A stretch of 64,000 bases of DNA from Bacillota bacterium. GTDB taxonomy: Bacteria > Bacillota > Clostridia > Acetivibrionales > DTU013. A model generated the notes under the pieces. It was not told where the DNA came from. It worked only from the letters and a program-made list of their open reading frames with translations, and did no database searches. The DNA lies in the NCBI GenBank assembly GCA_023433505.1, contig JAEZCO010000058.1:62001-126000 (forward strand), written 5' to 3'. Made by a program: the position numbers and the translations under genes. The stretch's first letter is position 1, and each line of letters begins with the position of its first letter. Below are positions 15,149 to 24,458 of this stretch, piece by piece.

Positions 15149-16684
15149 ATGTTCTCCAAGCTTAAAAGCTGCGGTCTGCTGGGAATCGACGGGTTTACGG
15201 TGGAGGTGGAGGCTGATATCAGCAACGGGATCCCGGTCTTTGAAATTGTCGGGCTTGCAGACGCCGCCATCCGGGAATCCAAGGAACGTGTACGTTCCGC
15301 AGTGAAAAACTCCGGACTTGATTTTCCTGTAAGAAGGATTACCATGAATCTTGCACCGGCAAATCTAAAAAAGGTGGGATCCTCTTTCGACCTTGCAATT
15401 GCATTGAGCATTCTTTCAGCCACAGAACAAGTCCGGAGCAATTCATTGGATCAATGTATGTTCGTCGGGGAGCTGTCGTTGGATGGCGAAATCCGTCCGG
15501 TAAACGGCGTACTTCCGATAGCTGTTTGCGCAATGCAGACAGGCGTCAAATACCTGGTTCTGCCGGAAGCAAACGCCCAGGAGGCGGCGGTAGTGAAAGG
15601 GTTGAATATCCTGCCGGTAAAAACCCTGGCGGAAGCAGTGAAACATTTTAATGGCGAAATTACGCTGGAATGCCTGCAAGATGATATGAACAGTATATTG
15701 GGAAACAGAATTGAGCATCTGGAGGATTTTGCAGACGTCAAGGGACAGGAAAACGTGAAAAGAGCACTGGAGGTTGCTGCATCAGGCGCTCACAACTGTT
15801 TTTTAATCGGGGCGCCGGGCTGCGGTAAAACCATGCTGGCCAGAAGAATGCCTACGATATTGCCTGAGATGACGTTTGACGAGGCCCTTGAAGTAACAAA
15901 GATCCACAGCATTGCAGGAACTCTGCCGGCAGGTACGGCGCTCATGACCAGCAGGCCCTTCAGAAGCCCTCACCACACAATTTCAGACATTGGTCTCGTC
16001 GGAGGGGGCTCGATTCCCAAACCGGGAGAAATCAGTCTCGCGCATTACGGGGTGCTGTTCCTGGATGAACTTCCGGAATTCAGCAAGAAATCCCTGGAGG
16101 TACTGAGACAGCCCCTGGAAGACGGAGTTATAACAATTTCACGGATAAACGCCTGCCTTACCTATCCTGCGAAAACAACTTTGGTTTGCGCTTCAAATCC
16201 ATGCAAATGTGGGAAGTTTCTAGATCCATCAGGAAAATGTGCCTGTACGCCCAAGCAGATCCAGCAGTATCTGGGAAAATTATCCGGGCCGCTGCTGGAC
16301 CGGATGGATATTCATATAGAAGTAGCTTCCGTAAAATACAAGGAATTGGATAATATCAAGGAGGGCGATACCTCCGAAACCATAAGAAAAAGAGTGGATA
16401 AGGCAAGAAAAATCCAGCTGGAAAGATACAAGGACATAAAAATTTATTCAAATTCCCAGCTTCAGCCGGCCATGCTGGGCAAATACTGCAAGTTGGATGC
16501 CAGGGGCAGGGAAATCATGAAGAATGCCTTCGAGAAGCTGGGATTGAGCGCCAGAGCACACAGCCGCATCTTAAAGGTATCCAGAACCATCGCGGATATG
16601 GATGAAAGTGAAAATATCAAGCCGGTACACCTGGCAGAAGCAATCCAGTACAGGAGCCTTGACCGGAAAATCTGGAACCTGTAA
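15149..16684 (+). CDS. comM: ComM/YifB-family AAA+ ATPase
   Basis: This 511-residue protein is a Mg-chelatase-like AAA+ ATPase of the YifB/ComM family. It has the N-terminal Lon-protease-like domain (about 1-170, with IVGLADAAIRESKERVRSA), the P-loop GAPGCGKTMLARR (about 220), Walker B LFLDELPEF (about 309), a cysteine cluster (CASNPCKCGKF, CACTPKQ) and the C-terminal Mg_chelatase_C helix bundle. ComM helicases promote branch migration during natural transformation in Gram-negatives; the Gram-positive role is less clear. It precedes dprA, another DNA-uptake gene, 17 bp away. Confidence 0.9.
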   Translation: MFSKLKSCGLLGIDGFTVEVEADISNGIPVFEIVGLADAAIRESKERVRSAVKNSGLDFPVRRITMNLAPANLKKVGSSFDLAIALSILSATEQVRSNSLDQCMFVGELSLDGEIRPVNGVLPIAVCAMQTGVKYLVLPEANAQEAAVVKGLNILPVKTLAEAVKHFNGEITLECLQDDMNSILGNRIEHLEDFADVKGQENVKRALEVAASGAHNCFLIGAPGCGKTMLARRMPTILPEMTFDEALEVTKIHSIAGTLPAGTALMTSRPFRSPHHTISDIGLVGGGSIPKPGEISLAHYGVLFLDELPEFSKKSLEVLRQPLEDGVITISRINACLTYPAKTTLVCASNPCKCGKFLDPSGKCACTPKQIQQYLGKLSGPLLDRMDIHIEVASVKYKELDNIKEGDTSETIRKRVDKARKIQLERYKDIKIYSNSQLQPAMLGKYCKLDARGREIMKNAFEKLGLSARAHSRILKVSRTIADMDESENIKPVHLAEAIQYRSLDRKIWNL

Positions 16685-16701
16685 AGACAAGTGAGGTATA
16701 T

Positions 16702-17799
16702 ATGACAGATATAAATTATTGGGTTTGGTTTAGCTCATTGGTAAAAATAAATACCCGCAAGCGTTTTGAATTATTGGAGTATTATAGGGAGCCGGCTTAT
16801 CTATGGCATGCATCGGAGGAGGAGCTAAAAAGACTGGCGATGATTGAAAGCTCAGACGTCGGTCACATCATAGACAGGCAGTTCAGGAGCGAAACGCAAA
16901 AGCACTATGATAATCTTGTCGCCGCAGATGTTGATATTATTACAATGCGGGACAGCCTCTATCCTGAGGAATTAAAATATATTTACGATCCTCCGGTTGT
17001 TTTATATGCGAAAGGGAGCCTTGCAAGAGATGAGGCAAGAGTGGCTGTGGTAGGTTCAAGAAGAGCCACGACGTATGGTCTTGAGACGGCTGAAAAGCTT
17101 TCCGAAGGTTTGGCGGGGAACGGTGTGACAATCGTAAGCGGCATGGCAAGGGGAATAGACTCAAAAGCCCATAACGGTGCCCTTGCCGTAAATGGAAGGA
17201 CCATAGCGGTCCTTGGATGCGGATTGGACATTGTCTATCCTTCGGAAAACAAAGAGCTGATGAAGCGGATTTGCAAAAGCGGGGCGGTGATGTCCGAATA
17301 CCTTCCCGGTACTCCGCCTGCGGCATTTAATTTCCCGGCCAGAAACCGTATCATCAGCGGCATATCCAAAGGAGTAGTTGTCGTTGAAGCCAACGATAAG
17401 AGCGGCTCTCTCATCACTGCAAATTATGCTCTCGAGCAGGGAAAGGAAGTCTTTGCAATCCCTGGAAATATCAACTGCGGCAACAGTACGGGGACCAACA
17501 AGCTGATTCGCGACGGAGCGAAAATAGTGCTGGAGCTGGGCGACATTCTGGATGAATTAAAAATATCCCGCAGTGCAAATAATAGCATCAGCAAGAAAAG
17601 TATCAAAATCAACACATCCGCCCTGGAGGCGGATGAGAGATCCATTCTGAAGGAACTCAGAAAAGGGCCGGTACATATTGATACCCTCGCAAGAATATGT
17701 AATTTAGGCATAAATACCACAGGATCAATTCTTGTAATGCTTGAGATGAAAGGATTTGTGGAGCAGCTTCCGGGAAAGTCATACAAACTTGCGAGGTAA
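16702..17799 (+). CDS. dprA: DNA-processing protein DprA
   Basis: DprA loads RecA on incoming single-stranded DNA. The 365-residue protein has an N-terminal helical region (about 1-80), the Rossmann fold with VAVVGSRRATTYG (about 114), SGMARGIDSKAH, the conserved GCGLDIVYP, FPARNRIISGIS and the later GNIN segment, then a C-terminal winged helix (about 300-362). It follows comM in one operon and precedes topA, a common Firmicutes arrangement (dprA-topA-trmFO). Confidence 0.93.
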   Translation: MTDINYWVWFSSLVKINTRKRFELLEYYREPAYLWHASEEELKRLAMIESSDVGHIIDRQFRSETQKHYDNLVAADVDIITMRDSLYPEELKYIYDPPVVLYAKGSLARDEARVAVVGSRRATTYGLETAEKLSEGLAGNGVTIVSGMARGIDSKAHNGALAVNGRTIAVLGCGLDIVYPSENKELMKRICKSGAVMSEYLPGTPPAAFNFPARNRIISGISKGVVVVEANDKSGSLITANYALEQGKEVFAIPGNINCGNSTGTNKLIRDGAKIVLELGDILDELKISRSANNSISKKSIKINTSALEADERSILKELRKGPVHIDTLARICNLGINTTGSILVMLEMKGFVEQLPGKSYKLAR

Positions 17800-17916
17800 A
17801 AAATAGTATTAATTTATATAATTTGAAATATATTTTGAAATATATATTGTAGATTTTATTTAAATATGTGGTAATATAAAAAAGAGATTTCGTTAATAAA
17901 CATTTGGAGGAAAACC

Positions 17917-20013
17917 ATGGCGAATAATCTGGTAATTGTAGAATCACCGGCGAAAGCCAACACCATCGGCAAATTTCTTGGAAAGGACTACAAGATCATC
18001 GCATCGGTAGGACATGTGCGGGATTTGCCTAAAAGCCAGATAGGAGTAGATGTTGATAAGAATTTTGAGCCAAAGTACATTACCATCCGTGGAAAAGGCG
18101 ATGTCATAAACAAGCTGAAAAAAGAAGCAAAAAGCGCAAAGAAAATATTTCTCGCAACTGACCCTGACCGTGAAGGCGAGGCTATATCCTGGCATCTGGC
18201 CAACCTGCTCAATATTGATGAAAAAGACAAATGCAGGATTACTTTCAATGAGATTACAAAAAATGCCGTAAAAAATGCAATAAAAATACCTCGGCAGATT
18301 GATATGAACCTGGTGGACGCACAGCAGGCCAGAAGGGTTTTGGACAGGATCGTCGGCTATAAGATCAGCCCGCTGCTGTGGAGAAAGATCCGGAAGGGCC
18401 TGAGTGCCGGAAGGGTCCAGTCCGTTGCTACCCGGCTGATTTGCGACCGTGAGGAAGAAATCGAAAAGTTTGTGCCGGAGGAATACTGGACGATTGCAGC
18501 CAAGCTTGCCAAGGCCAAGACACCGCCTTTTGAAGCAAGGTTTTTCGGCGCGGGCGAGGAGAAAATTGAATTAAAGGATGAAAAGCAGGTAAAGGGTATC
18601 CTGAAGGAATTGACCGGAAAGAAATATACGGTAAAGAAGGTAAAGAAAAGCGAGAAGAAAAAAGCTCCGGCGCCGCCTTTTACAACCAGCACCCTTCAGC
18701 AGGAGGCAGCCAGAAGACTGGGGTATCCTACAAAAAAGACCATGATCATTGCCCAACAGCTGTACGAAGGAATCGAGGTAAAAGGGCACGGGGCTGTAGG
18801 TCTTGTGACATATATCCGTACCGACTCCATGCGTATTTCTACAGAAGCCCAGCAGGAGGCGAAGGGCTTTATCGGCAGCAAGTATGGCGAGAAATATCTT
18901 CCCGAGGAAACCAGAGTATTTAAAAACAAATCGGCTTCCCAGGATGCTCATGAAGCTATAAGGCCTACGTATGTCACCATGGAACCCGATGAAATAAAGG
19001 ACTCCCTCAGTAATGACCAATACAAGCTTTATAAGCTGATATGGGGAAGGTTTATAGCCAGTCAAATGGCTTCGGCGGTGTATGATACTGTTTCTGCAGA
19101 TATCGAGGCCGGCAAATATTTATTTAAGGCAAACGGATCAAAAATTAAATTCGCAGGCTTTATGGCAGTATATATCGAAGGCCGTGATGAAGAAACCGAT
19201 GACGGCGAGGTTACCATTCCCGAGCTGGTGGAAGGCGAACAGCTTGATTTGAAAAAGCTGGAAGAGAAACAGCATTTTACCCAGCCTCCGCTAAGATTCA
19301 CAGAAGCCACGCTTGTACGGATTCTGGAGGAAAAGGGAATAGGCAGGCCCAGTACGTATGCGCCGATTATTACAACAATACTTGCCCGTGGATATGTGGA
19401 AAGAGAAAAGAAATTTTTATTTCCGACTGAGTTGGGGCGTATAGTAAACGACCTTATGAAAAACCATTTCAAGGATATCGTGGACGTCCAGTTTACCGCT
19501 TTGATGGAAAAAAAGCTTGACGACGTAGAGGAAGGTTCAAAGAAATGGATAGAAATAATGAGGGAATTCTATATGCAGTTCGTAGATACCCTCAAGCAGG
19601 CGGAAGACCTCATAGGGCATATCGATATCCCCGATGAAGTGACGGACATTTTATGTGAAAAATGCGGCAGGAACATGGTCATAAAAAACGGACGCTTCGG
19701 CAAATTCCTGGCCTGCCCCGGTTTCCCGGAATGCAGGAATGCAAGGCCGATTCTTGAAGAAGCAGGCGTGAACTGCCCCAAATGCGGGGGAAAGGTACTC
19801 TATAAAAAGACGCGTAAGGGCAAGCGGTATCTAGGCTGTGAAAACAATCCCGATTGCGGTTTCATGACATGGGATATGCCGGCAAAGGAAAATTGCCCCA
19901 AATGCGGCAACTTCCTGGTGAAAAAATATTCAGGCAAGAAAATCCTGTTAAAATGCAGCAGTGAAACTTGTGACTTCAGCAAGGAAGGGACAAGAAACGA
20001 AAATCAGGAATGA
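17917..20013 (+). CDS. topA: DNA topoisomerase I
   Basis: TopA relaxes negative supercoils by a single-strand break. The 698-residue protein has an N-terminal TOPRIM domain (NLVIVESPAKANTIGKFLG; LATDPDREGEAI), the type IA core with the active-site tyrosine in the VTYIRTDSMRIS motif (about residue 296), and three C-terminal zinc-ribbon modules (CEKCGRNM..., CPKCGGKV..., CPKCGNFL...). Length and architecture are normal. The start ATG follows TGGAGG. Its last codon overlaps the region of the trmFO start. Confidence 0.96.
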   Translation: MANNLVIVESPAKANTIGKFLGKDYKIIASVGHVRDLPKSQIGVDVDKNFEPKYITIRGKGDVINKLKKEAKSAKKIFLATDPDREGEAISWHLANLLNIDEKDKCRITFNEITKNAVKNAIKIPRQIDMNLVDAQQARRVLDRIVGYKISPLLWRKIRKGLSAGRVQSVATRLICDREEEIEKFVPEEYWTIAAKLAKAKTPPFEARFFGAGEEKIELKDEKQVKGILKELTGKKYTVKKVKKSEKKKAPAPPFTTSTLQQEAARRLGYPTKKTMIIAQQLYEGIEVKGHGAVGLVTYIRTDSMRISTEAQQEAKGFIGSKYGEKYLPEETRVFKNKSASQDAHEAIRPTYVTMEPDEIKDSLSNDQYKLYKLIWGRFIASQMASAVYDTVSADIEAGKYLFKANGSKIKFAGFMAVYIEGRDEETDDGEVTIPELVEGEQLDLKKLEEKQHFTQPPLRFTEATLVRILEEKGIGRPSTYAPIITTILARGYVEREKKFLFPTELGRIVNDLMKNHFKDIVDVQFTALMEKKLDDVEEGSKKWIEIMREFYMQFVDTLKQAEDLIGHIDIPDEVTDILCEKCGRNMVIKNGRFGKFLACPGFPECRNARPILEEAGVNCPKCGGKVLYKKTRKGKRYLGCENNPDCGFMTWDMPAKENCPKCGNFLVKKYSGKKILLKCSSETCDFSKEGTRNENQE

Positions 20014-20018
20014 GGATT

Positions 20019-21350
20019 ATGGAAAATAAACATATCAATATCATCGGCGCCGGGCTGGCTGGATGCGAAGCCGCCTGGCAGGCTGCCAAAAAGGGTTTGG
20101 AAGTAAGGCTTTATGAAATGAAGCCCCATAAATTCTCTCCGGCGCATCATCTGGAAAGCTTTGCGGAGCTTGTCTGCAGTAATTCCCTCCGTTCGGACAG
20201 GCTTGAAAATGCGGTAGGTCTGTTAAAAGCCGAAATGAGGGCTATGGATTCACTGATTATGAAGTGCGCCGATGCCGTCAGAGTACCGGCCGGAGGTGCA
20301 CTGGCCGTGGATCGGGAAGGGTTTTCGGCCATGATTACCGGTAGTATAAGGAATCATCCTTTAATTACCGTAATCGAAGGCGAGATGACCAGCATACCGG
20401 AGAGCGGCATAACAATCATAGCCACCGGCCCGCTGACGTCGGAGGCTTTCTCCGGTTATATTGCATCGTTTATCGGGGAAGATTACCTGTATTTTTACGA
20501 TGCGGCAGCACCGATTGTGACTCTGGCCTCCATTGACATGAGTAAGGCATTCAAAGCATCACGCTATGGCAAGGGCGACGATGACTATATCAATTGTCCC
20601 ATGGATCGCGAACAATATGACCTATTCTATCATGAGCTTGTCAAGGCGGAAGTAGTTCCTATAAAGCAATTTGAAAAAGAAATACTCTTCAGCGGCTGCA
20701 TGCCTGTTGAAAGCATGGCATATAAAGGCGTTGACACACTCAGATACGGTCCCTTGAAGCCCGTAGGATTAGTAAATCCGCATACCGGGAAGGAACCCTA
20801 TGCCGTGGTTCAATTACGTCAGGATAATGCGGAGGGTTCATTGTACAATCTGGTAGGCTTCCAGACTCATTTGAAATGGAATGAGCAAAAAAGGATCTTC
20901 GGTCTGATCCCGGGACTGGAAAATGCCGAATTTGCCAGATATGGCGTAATGCACAGAAATACCTACATCAATTCTCCAAAGCTTCTCGATAATACATACG
21001 CTGTAAAGGCAAAGCCGGAAATTTATTTTGCCGGTCAGATTACGGGGGTGGAGGGGTATATCGAATCTGCTTCTTCCGGGATGGTTGCAGGTATTAATGC
21101 TGCCAATCGGGTGCTTGGGGGTGAAAAAACGGTATTTTCGTCCAGAACCGCCACCGGCGCACTTGCAAATTACGTATCGAATTCTACCGTCAAAAATTTT
21201 CAGCCCATGAATGTGAATTTTGGTATAATGGACCCGCCGGCCCAAAGATTTAAAGAAAAAAAAATGAAGTATCTTGAAATTTCGCGGATTGCACTGGAGG
21301 AGATCAAGGCTGTTTCCAGCGCATCCAGTGGGCTGTTAAATACAAATTAA
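20019..21350 (+). CDS. trmFO: tRNA (uracil-54-C5)-methyltransferase TrmFO
   Basis: TrmFO uses methylenetetrahydrofolate and FAD to make ribothymidine at position 54 of tRNA. The 443-residue protein opens with the FAD-binding Rossmann motif INIIGAGLAGCEAA, followed by RLYEMKP and the family signature AELVCSNSLRSD. Late motifs GQITGVEGYIESA are also conserved. The ATG at 20019 follows GAGG, though closely; the ATG at 20010 overlaps the topA stop and adds three residues. Confidence 0.93.
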   Translation: MENKHINIIGAGLAGCEAAWQAAKKGLEVRLYEMKPHKFSPAHHLESFAELVCSNSLRSDRLENAVGLLKAEMRAMDSLIMKCADAVRVPAGGALAVDREGFSAMITGSIRNHPLITVIEGEMTSIPESGITIIATGPLTSEAFSGYIASFIGEDYLYFYDAAAPIVTLASIDMSKAFKASRYGKGDDDYINCPMDREQYDLFYHELVKAEVVPIKQFEKEILFSGCMPVESMAYKGVDTLRYGPLKPVGLVNPHTGKEPYAVVQLRQDNAEGSLYNLVGFQTHLKWNEQKRIFGLIPGLENAEFARYGVMHRNTYINSPKLLDNTYAVKAKPEIYFAGQITGVEGYIESASSGMVAGINAANRVLGGEKTVFSSRTATGALANYVSNSTVKNFQPMNVNFGIMDPPAQRFKEKKMKYLEISRIALEEIKAVSSASSGLLNTN

Positions 21351-21500
21351 CTCTAAGTTAACTATAAATCCATATCGGAATTCATTATTGTAATTGTTAA
21401 TTCAATATGTTAAAATTTATATAGTATTATGGAATATTATGTATACGAGATTAATAGTAATATTTTAATTTGTAAGAATTTATGAAGGATATTACAAAAA

Positions 21501-21509
21501 TTTGTCGAA
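21501..21509 (+). promoter_or_regulatory. Perfect Spo0A box upstream of flgB
   Basis: TTTGTCGAA matches the Spo0A-P binding consensus at all nine positions. It lies 60 bp before the flgB start, in the only large gap ahead of the flagellar operon, so it is well placed to control the operon promoter. No clear promoter for the sigma factor of flagella was found here; the operon promoter itself is not confidently assigned. Confidence 0.5.
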
Positions 21510-21568
21510 CTATACAGAATATATTTTAGTACCTTTTTTACATAAGAAAAATAAGGAGGTTTGGCAGT

Positions 21569-21982
21569 ATGTTTGATAAAATTTCAAACAACCTCAAAAT
21601 TTTGGAAAAGTCATTGGACGCTTCTTTATTACGCAATGAAGTCATTGCACAGAACATTGCCAATGTGGATACTCCAGGGTATAAAAAAAAGACCGTCAAG
21701 TTTGAGGAGTATCTTGCCAAGGCTTTGAAAGGCAGTAATTTCAAAGGCTTTACGACAAACAGCAAGCATATACCCATCGGCGGAGACAACGCGGATTCCA
21801 TCGATATCAAGGTGACGCAGGATTATAAGGAACTTGACATGCGTCTGGATGGAAACAATGTGGACGTTGAAGCTGAAATGGCTGCTATGGCTAAAAATAT
21901 CATTCAATACAACACCCTGGTCCAGAGCCTCAATGGCAAGTTCCAAAACCTCAAGTCCGTAATCAGCGAAGGGAGGAAATAA
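21569..21982 (+). CDS. flgB: Flagellar proximal rod protein FlgB
   Basis: FlgB is a subunit of the proximal rod, which passes from the MS-ring through the envelope. The 137-residue protein has the N-terminal rod signature LDASLLRNEVIAQNIANVDTPGYK and the C-terminal helix MAAMAKNIIQYNTLVQSLNGKF used for coiled-coil packing. It is exported by the flagellar type III system. It is the first gene of the fla/che operon, preceded by AAGGAGG, and flgC follows after 3 bp. Confidence 0.95.
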   Translation: MFDKISNNLKILEKSLDASLLRNEVIAQNIANVDTPGYKKKTVKFEEYLAKALKGSNFKGFTTNSKHIPIGGDNADSIDIKVTQDYKELDMRLDGNNVDVEAEMAAMAKNIIQYNTLVQSLNGKFQNLKSVISEGRK

Positions 21983-21985
21983 TCC

Positions 21986-22429
21986 ATGGGTTATTTTTCT
22001 TCACTTGAAATCGGCGCTTCTGCATTGACAGCTCAAAGGCTGAGGATGGATACCATATCCCAGAACATTGCAAACGCAAGCACTACAAGGACAGATAAAG
22101 GAACTCCCTATAGAAGAAGGGTGGTTGTATTCGAGGAAAAGGCATCTGCGGTCCCTTTCTCCGAGTATTTATCAAAAAGCAGCCGGGACAGATATATAGG
22201 GTCCGGCGTAAGAGTTGCCAAAATCGTTGAAGATAATTCGCCTTTCAAAAAAATATATGATCCGGGCAATCCTGACGCTGATGCTGAGGGATATGTCGAG
22301 ATGCCGAATGTGGATACCATCACTGAGATGGTAAATATGATTTCGGCTACCAGAGCCTATGAGGCAAACGTGACATCCATCAATACAACGAAAAGCATGG
22401 CAATGAAAGCTCTTGAGATTGGAAGATAA
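21986..22429 (+). CDS. flgC: Flagellar proximal rod protein FlgC
   Basis: FlgC is another proximal-rod subunit. The 147-residue protein has the N-terminal LEIGASALTAQRLRMDTISQ NIAN rod motif and the C-terminal MVNMISATRAYEANVTSIN motif. It follows flgB with 3 bp between and precedes fliE, the standard order. Length is normal for the family. Confidence 0.95.
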   Translation: MGYFSSLEIGASALTAQRLRMDTISQNIANASTTRTDKGTPYRRRVVVFEEKASAVPFSEYLSKSSRDRYIGSGVRVAKIVEDNSPFKKIYDPGNPDADAEGYVEMPNVDTITEMVNMISATRAYEANVTSINTTKSMAMKALEIGR

Positions 22430-22461
22430 GTTGTTACAAACAGTGAAAGGACAAAGAATCA

Positions 22462-22773
22462 ATGGCAGTAGATTTGATTAGCGGAATAAATTCTCTGGCT
22501 CCTTCCCGTTCTTTATTCGAAGCCAAGGAGGCAGAAAACGGCAATAACGCCCAGATACCTTTTGCGAATTATTTGAAGGATGCGCTGGACACAACGAATA
22601 ATCTTTTGCAGGAGTCGGACAAGATTTCAAATGATTTTGCGGCAGGGATTACAGATAACATACACGCAGTGACGATTGCTGCGGACAAGGCAGATACTGC
22701 TTTGCAATTCACCCTGCAAATCAGAAATAAAATTATGGATGCCTACTCTGAAATTATGAGAATGCAAATATAA
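22462..22773 (+). CDS. fliE: Flagellar hook-basal body protein FliE
   Basis: FliE joins the rod to the MS-ring. The 103-residue protein is mostly helical with the conserved C-terminal region (about 60-103: AVTIAADKADTALQFTLQIR and NKIMDAYSEIMRMQI). Size and operon position between flgC and fliF are typical. Confidence 0.93.
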   Translation: MAVDLISGINSLAPSRSLFEAKEAENGNNAQIPFANYLKDALDTTNNLLQESDKISNDFAAGITDNIHAVTIAADKADTALQFTLQIRNKIMDAYSEIMRMQI

Positions 22774-22835
22774 AATAATTAACAAGCGGTTACTTACAAA
22801 AGACAAATTCCTGAATACAAGGTGGTGAGGTTAAT

Positions 22836-24428
22836 ATGCCTGAAGCGCTGGTCAAACTATGGAAGCAGGCGACTGAATTTTGGCAGAGTCTGGACAAATC
22901 CCAGAAAACACGTCTTTACATAACATCCGCCATAGTGGCAGTGGTATTGGGAGTCAGCATATTCATGCTGGCCAGGCCCAACCATATAACACTCATAAAT
23001 AGTGATGATCAAAAACAAATAAGCGAAATGTCCAATGTGCTTACGGAAAACAAAATATGGAATACCCTGGATGACAGAGGGACCGGAATCCTGGTAAATG
23101 CAAAGGACAAGAGCAAGGCACGGGTGGCTCTTTCCAGCAGCGGTCTGCCAAAGGAAGGGACTACCTTTGCCGACGCCATTTCCATGATAGGGATAAGCAC
23201 TACGGAAAGCGACAAGAAACAAATCTGGAGAAATCAGCAAAAGGCGGAGATTGAAACCAATATCAAGATGCTGGAAAATGTTGAAGCTGCGACAGTCAAT
23301 CTGGCTGTTCCCGAAAGCTCCATTTTCATCGTCGAGGGGGAAGAGGCTCCCAAGCCCCAGGCCATTGTTACGGTTAAGACAAAGAAAAAGCTTACGCCTG
23401 AGCAAGTGCAGGGGATCGTGCTTATTGTATCCAGAAGCGTGGAGAAGCTCGATCCGAAAAATGTTTCGGTAGTGGATGGAAATACAGGAATAGCACTGAA
23501 CAATGATATCAGCGACGACACGCTTAGCGCTGTGAATACTCAGGAAGAAATGCGTGTCGCAAGGGAAAACGAAATCAGGAAAAAAGTTCTTGAACAGCTG
23601 GGTTACGGTCCATCCGACAGCTTCGACTCTCTGACTGTAACGGCCAATGTCGTCCTTGACTTTGACAAGGAAAAAACCCAGAGCAAGACCCTGACCAACC
23701 CGGAAGGAATGGATGGAGGGGCGCTGATAAGCAGCGATACCCAGGACGAAAAGGTTAAAAACGGTACTGCCGGCGGTAATCCGGGGGTGGATTCAAATCC
23801 GGGAACTACCACATATCCAACCGGTACAGGTGAAAATTCGGACTATACGAATAAATTGGCCAAATCAAATTATGCTTATGACGAGACAATGAAAGATCAG
23901 GAAAAGGCCACAGGCAAGCTGATTCCGAAGGAGTCCAGCCTGGCTCTTTCCCTTTGGTTCGGTAAAAAAGTCGCGGACGATACAAAAATGGACGAAGCGT
24001 TTGTCAATCAGATTACACAGATTGCGAGCGCGGCTTCCGGCATACCTGCAGCAAATATTACGATAAACAAATTAAAGATGCCTCCGGATGAAGTTGTTCG
24101 GAAAACATTAAATGATACCATCCGTCAATTAGTCACGGATTATGGCTTCTTTGCACTGATGCTGCTGCTGATCATCGGAATGCTGGTAATGGCAATCCCC
24201 AGAAGGAAAACGGAGGTACAGCCGGAAGTTGGCGAAGCCGCCTTGGTTGCCGCCGCAGGTGCAGGGGGGCCTAAGTTTTTGATTCCGGAGCCGGGTGATC
24301 CGCTTCCTGAAATCGAGCTTGAAGAGAGATCCGAAATCAAGAAGCAGATTGACAAATTTGTCAAGCAGAAGCCGGATTCTGTGGCCCAGCTTTTAAGAAA
24401 CTGGCTTTCGGATGAATGGGACAGCTAG
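22836..24428 (+). CDS. fliF: Flagellar MS-ring protein FliF
   Basis: FliF forms the inner-membrane MS-ring that carries the C-ring and encloses the export gate. The 530-residue protein has membrane segments at about residues 26-47 and 433-452, flanking the periplasmic ring-building motifs (first RBM from about 50, the YscJ-like domain around AVPESSIFIVEGEEAPKPQA). The C-terminal cytoplasmic tail, which binds FliG, contains PGDPLPEIELEER. The start ATG follows AAGGTGGTGAGG. Confidence 0.95.
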   Translation: MPEALVKLWKQATEFWQSLDKSQKTRLYITSAIVAVVLGVSIFMLARPNHITLINSDDQKQISEMSNVLTENKIWNTLDDRGTGILVNAKDKSKARVALSSSGLPKEGTTFADAISMIGISTTESDKKQIWRNQQKAEIETNIKMLENVEAATVNLAVPESSIFIVEGEEAPKPQAIVTVKTKKKLTPEQVQGIVLIVSRSVEKLDPKNVSVVDGNTGIALNNDISDDTLSAVNTQEEMRVARENEIRKKVLEQLGYGPSDSFDSLTVTANVVLDFDKEKTQSKTLTNPEGMDGGALISSDTQDEKVKNGTAGGNPGVDSNPGTTTYPTGTGENSDYTNKLAKSNYAYDETMKDQEKATGKLIPKESSLALSLWFGKKVADDTKMDEAFVNQITQIASAASGIPAANITINKLKMPPDEVVRKTLNDTIRQLVTDYGFFALMLLLIIGMLVMAIPRRKTEVQPEVGEAALVAAAGAGGPKFLIPEPGDPLPEIELEERSEIKKQIDKFVKQKPDSVAQLLRNWLSDEWDS

Positions 24429-24458
24429 AAGCGTGGTTTAGAAAGGTAGAATTTAAAT

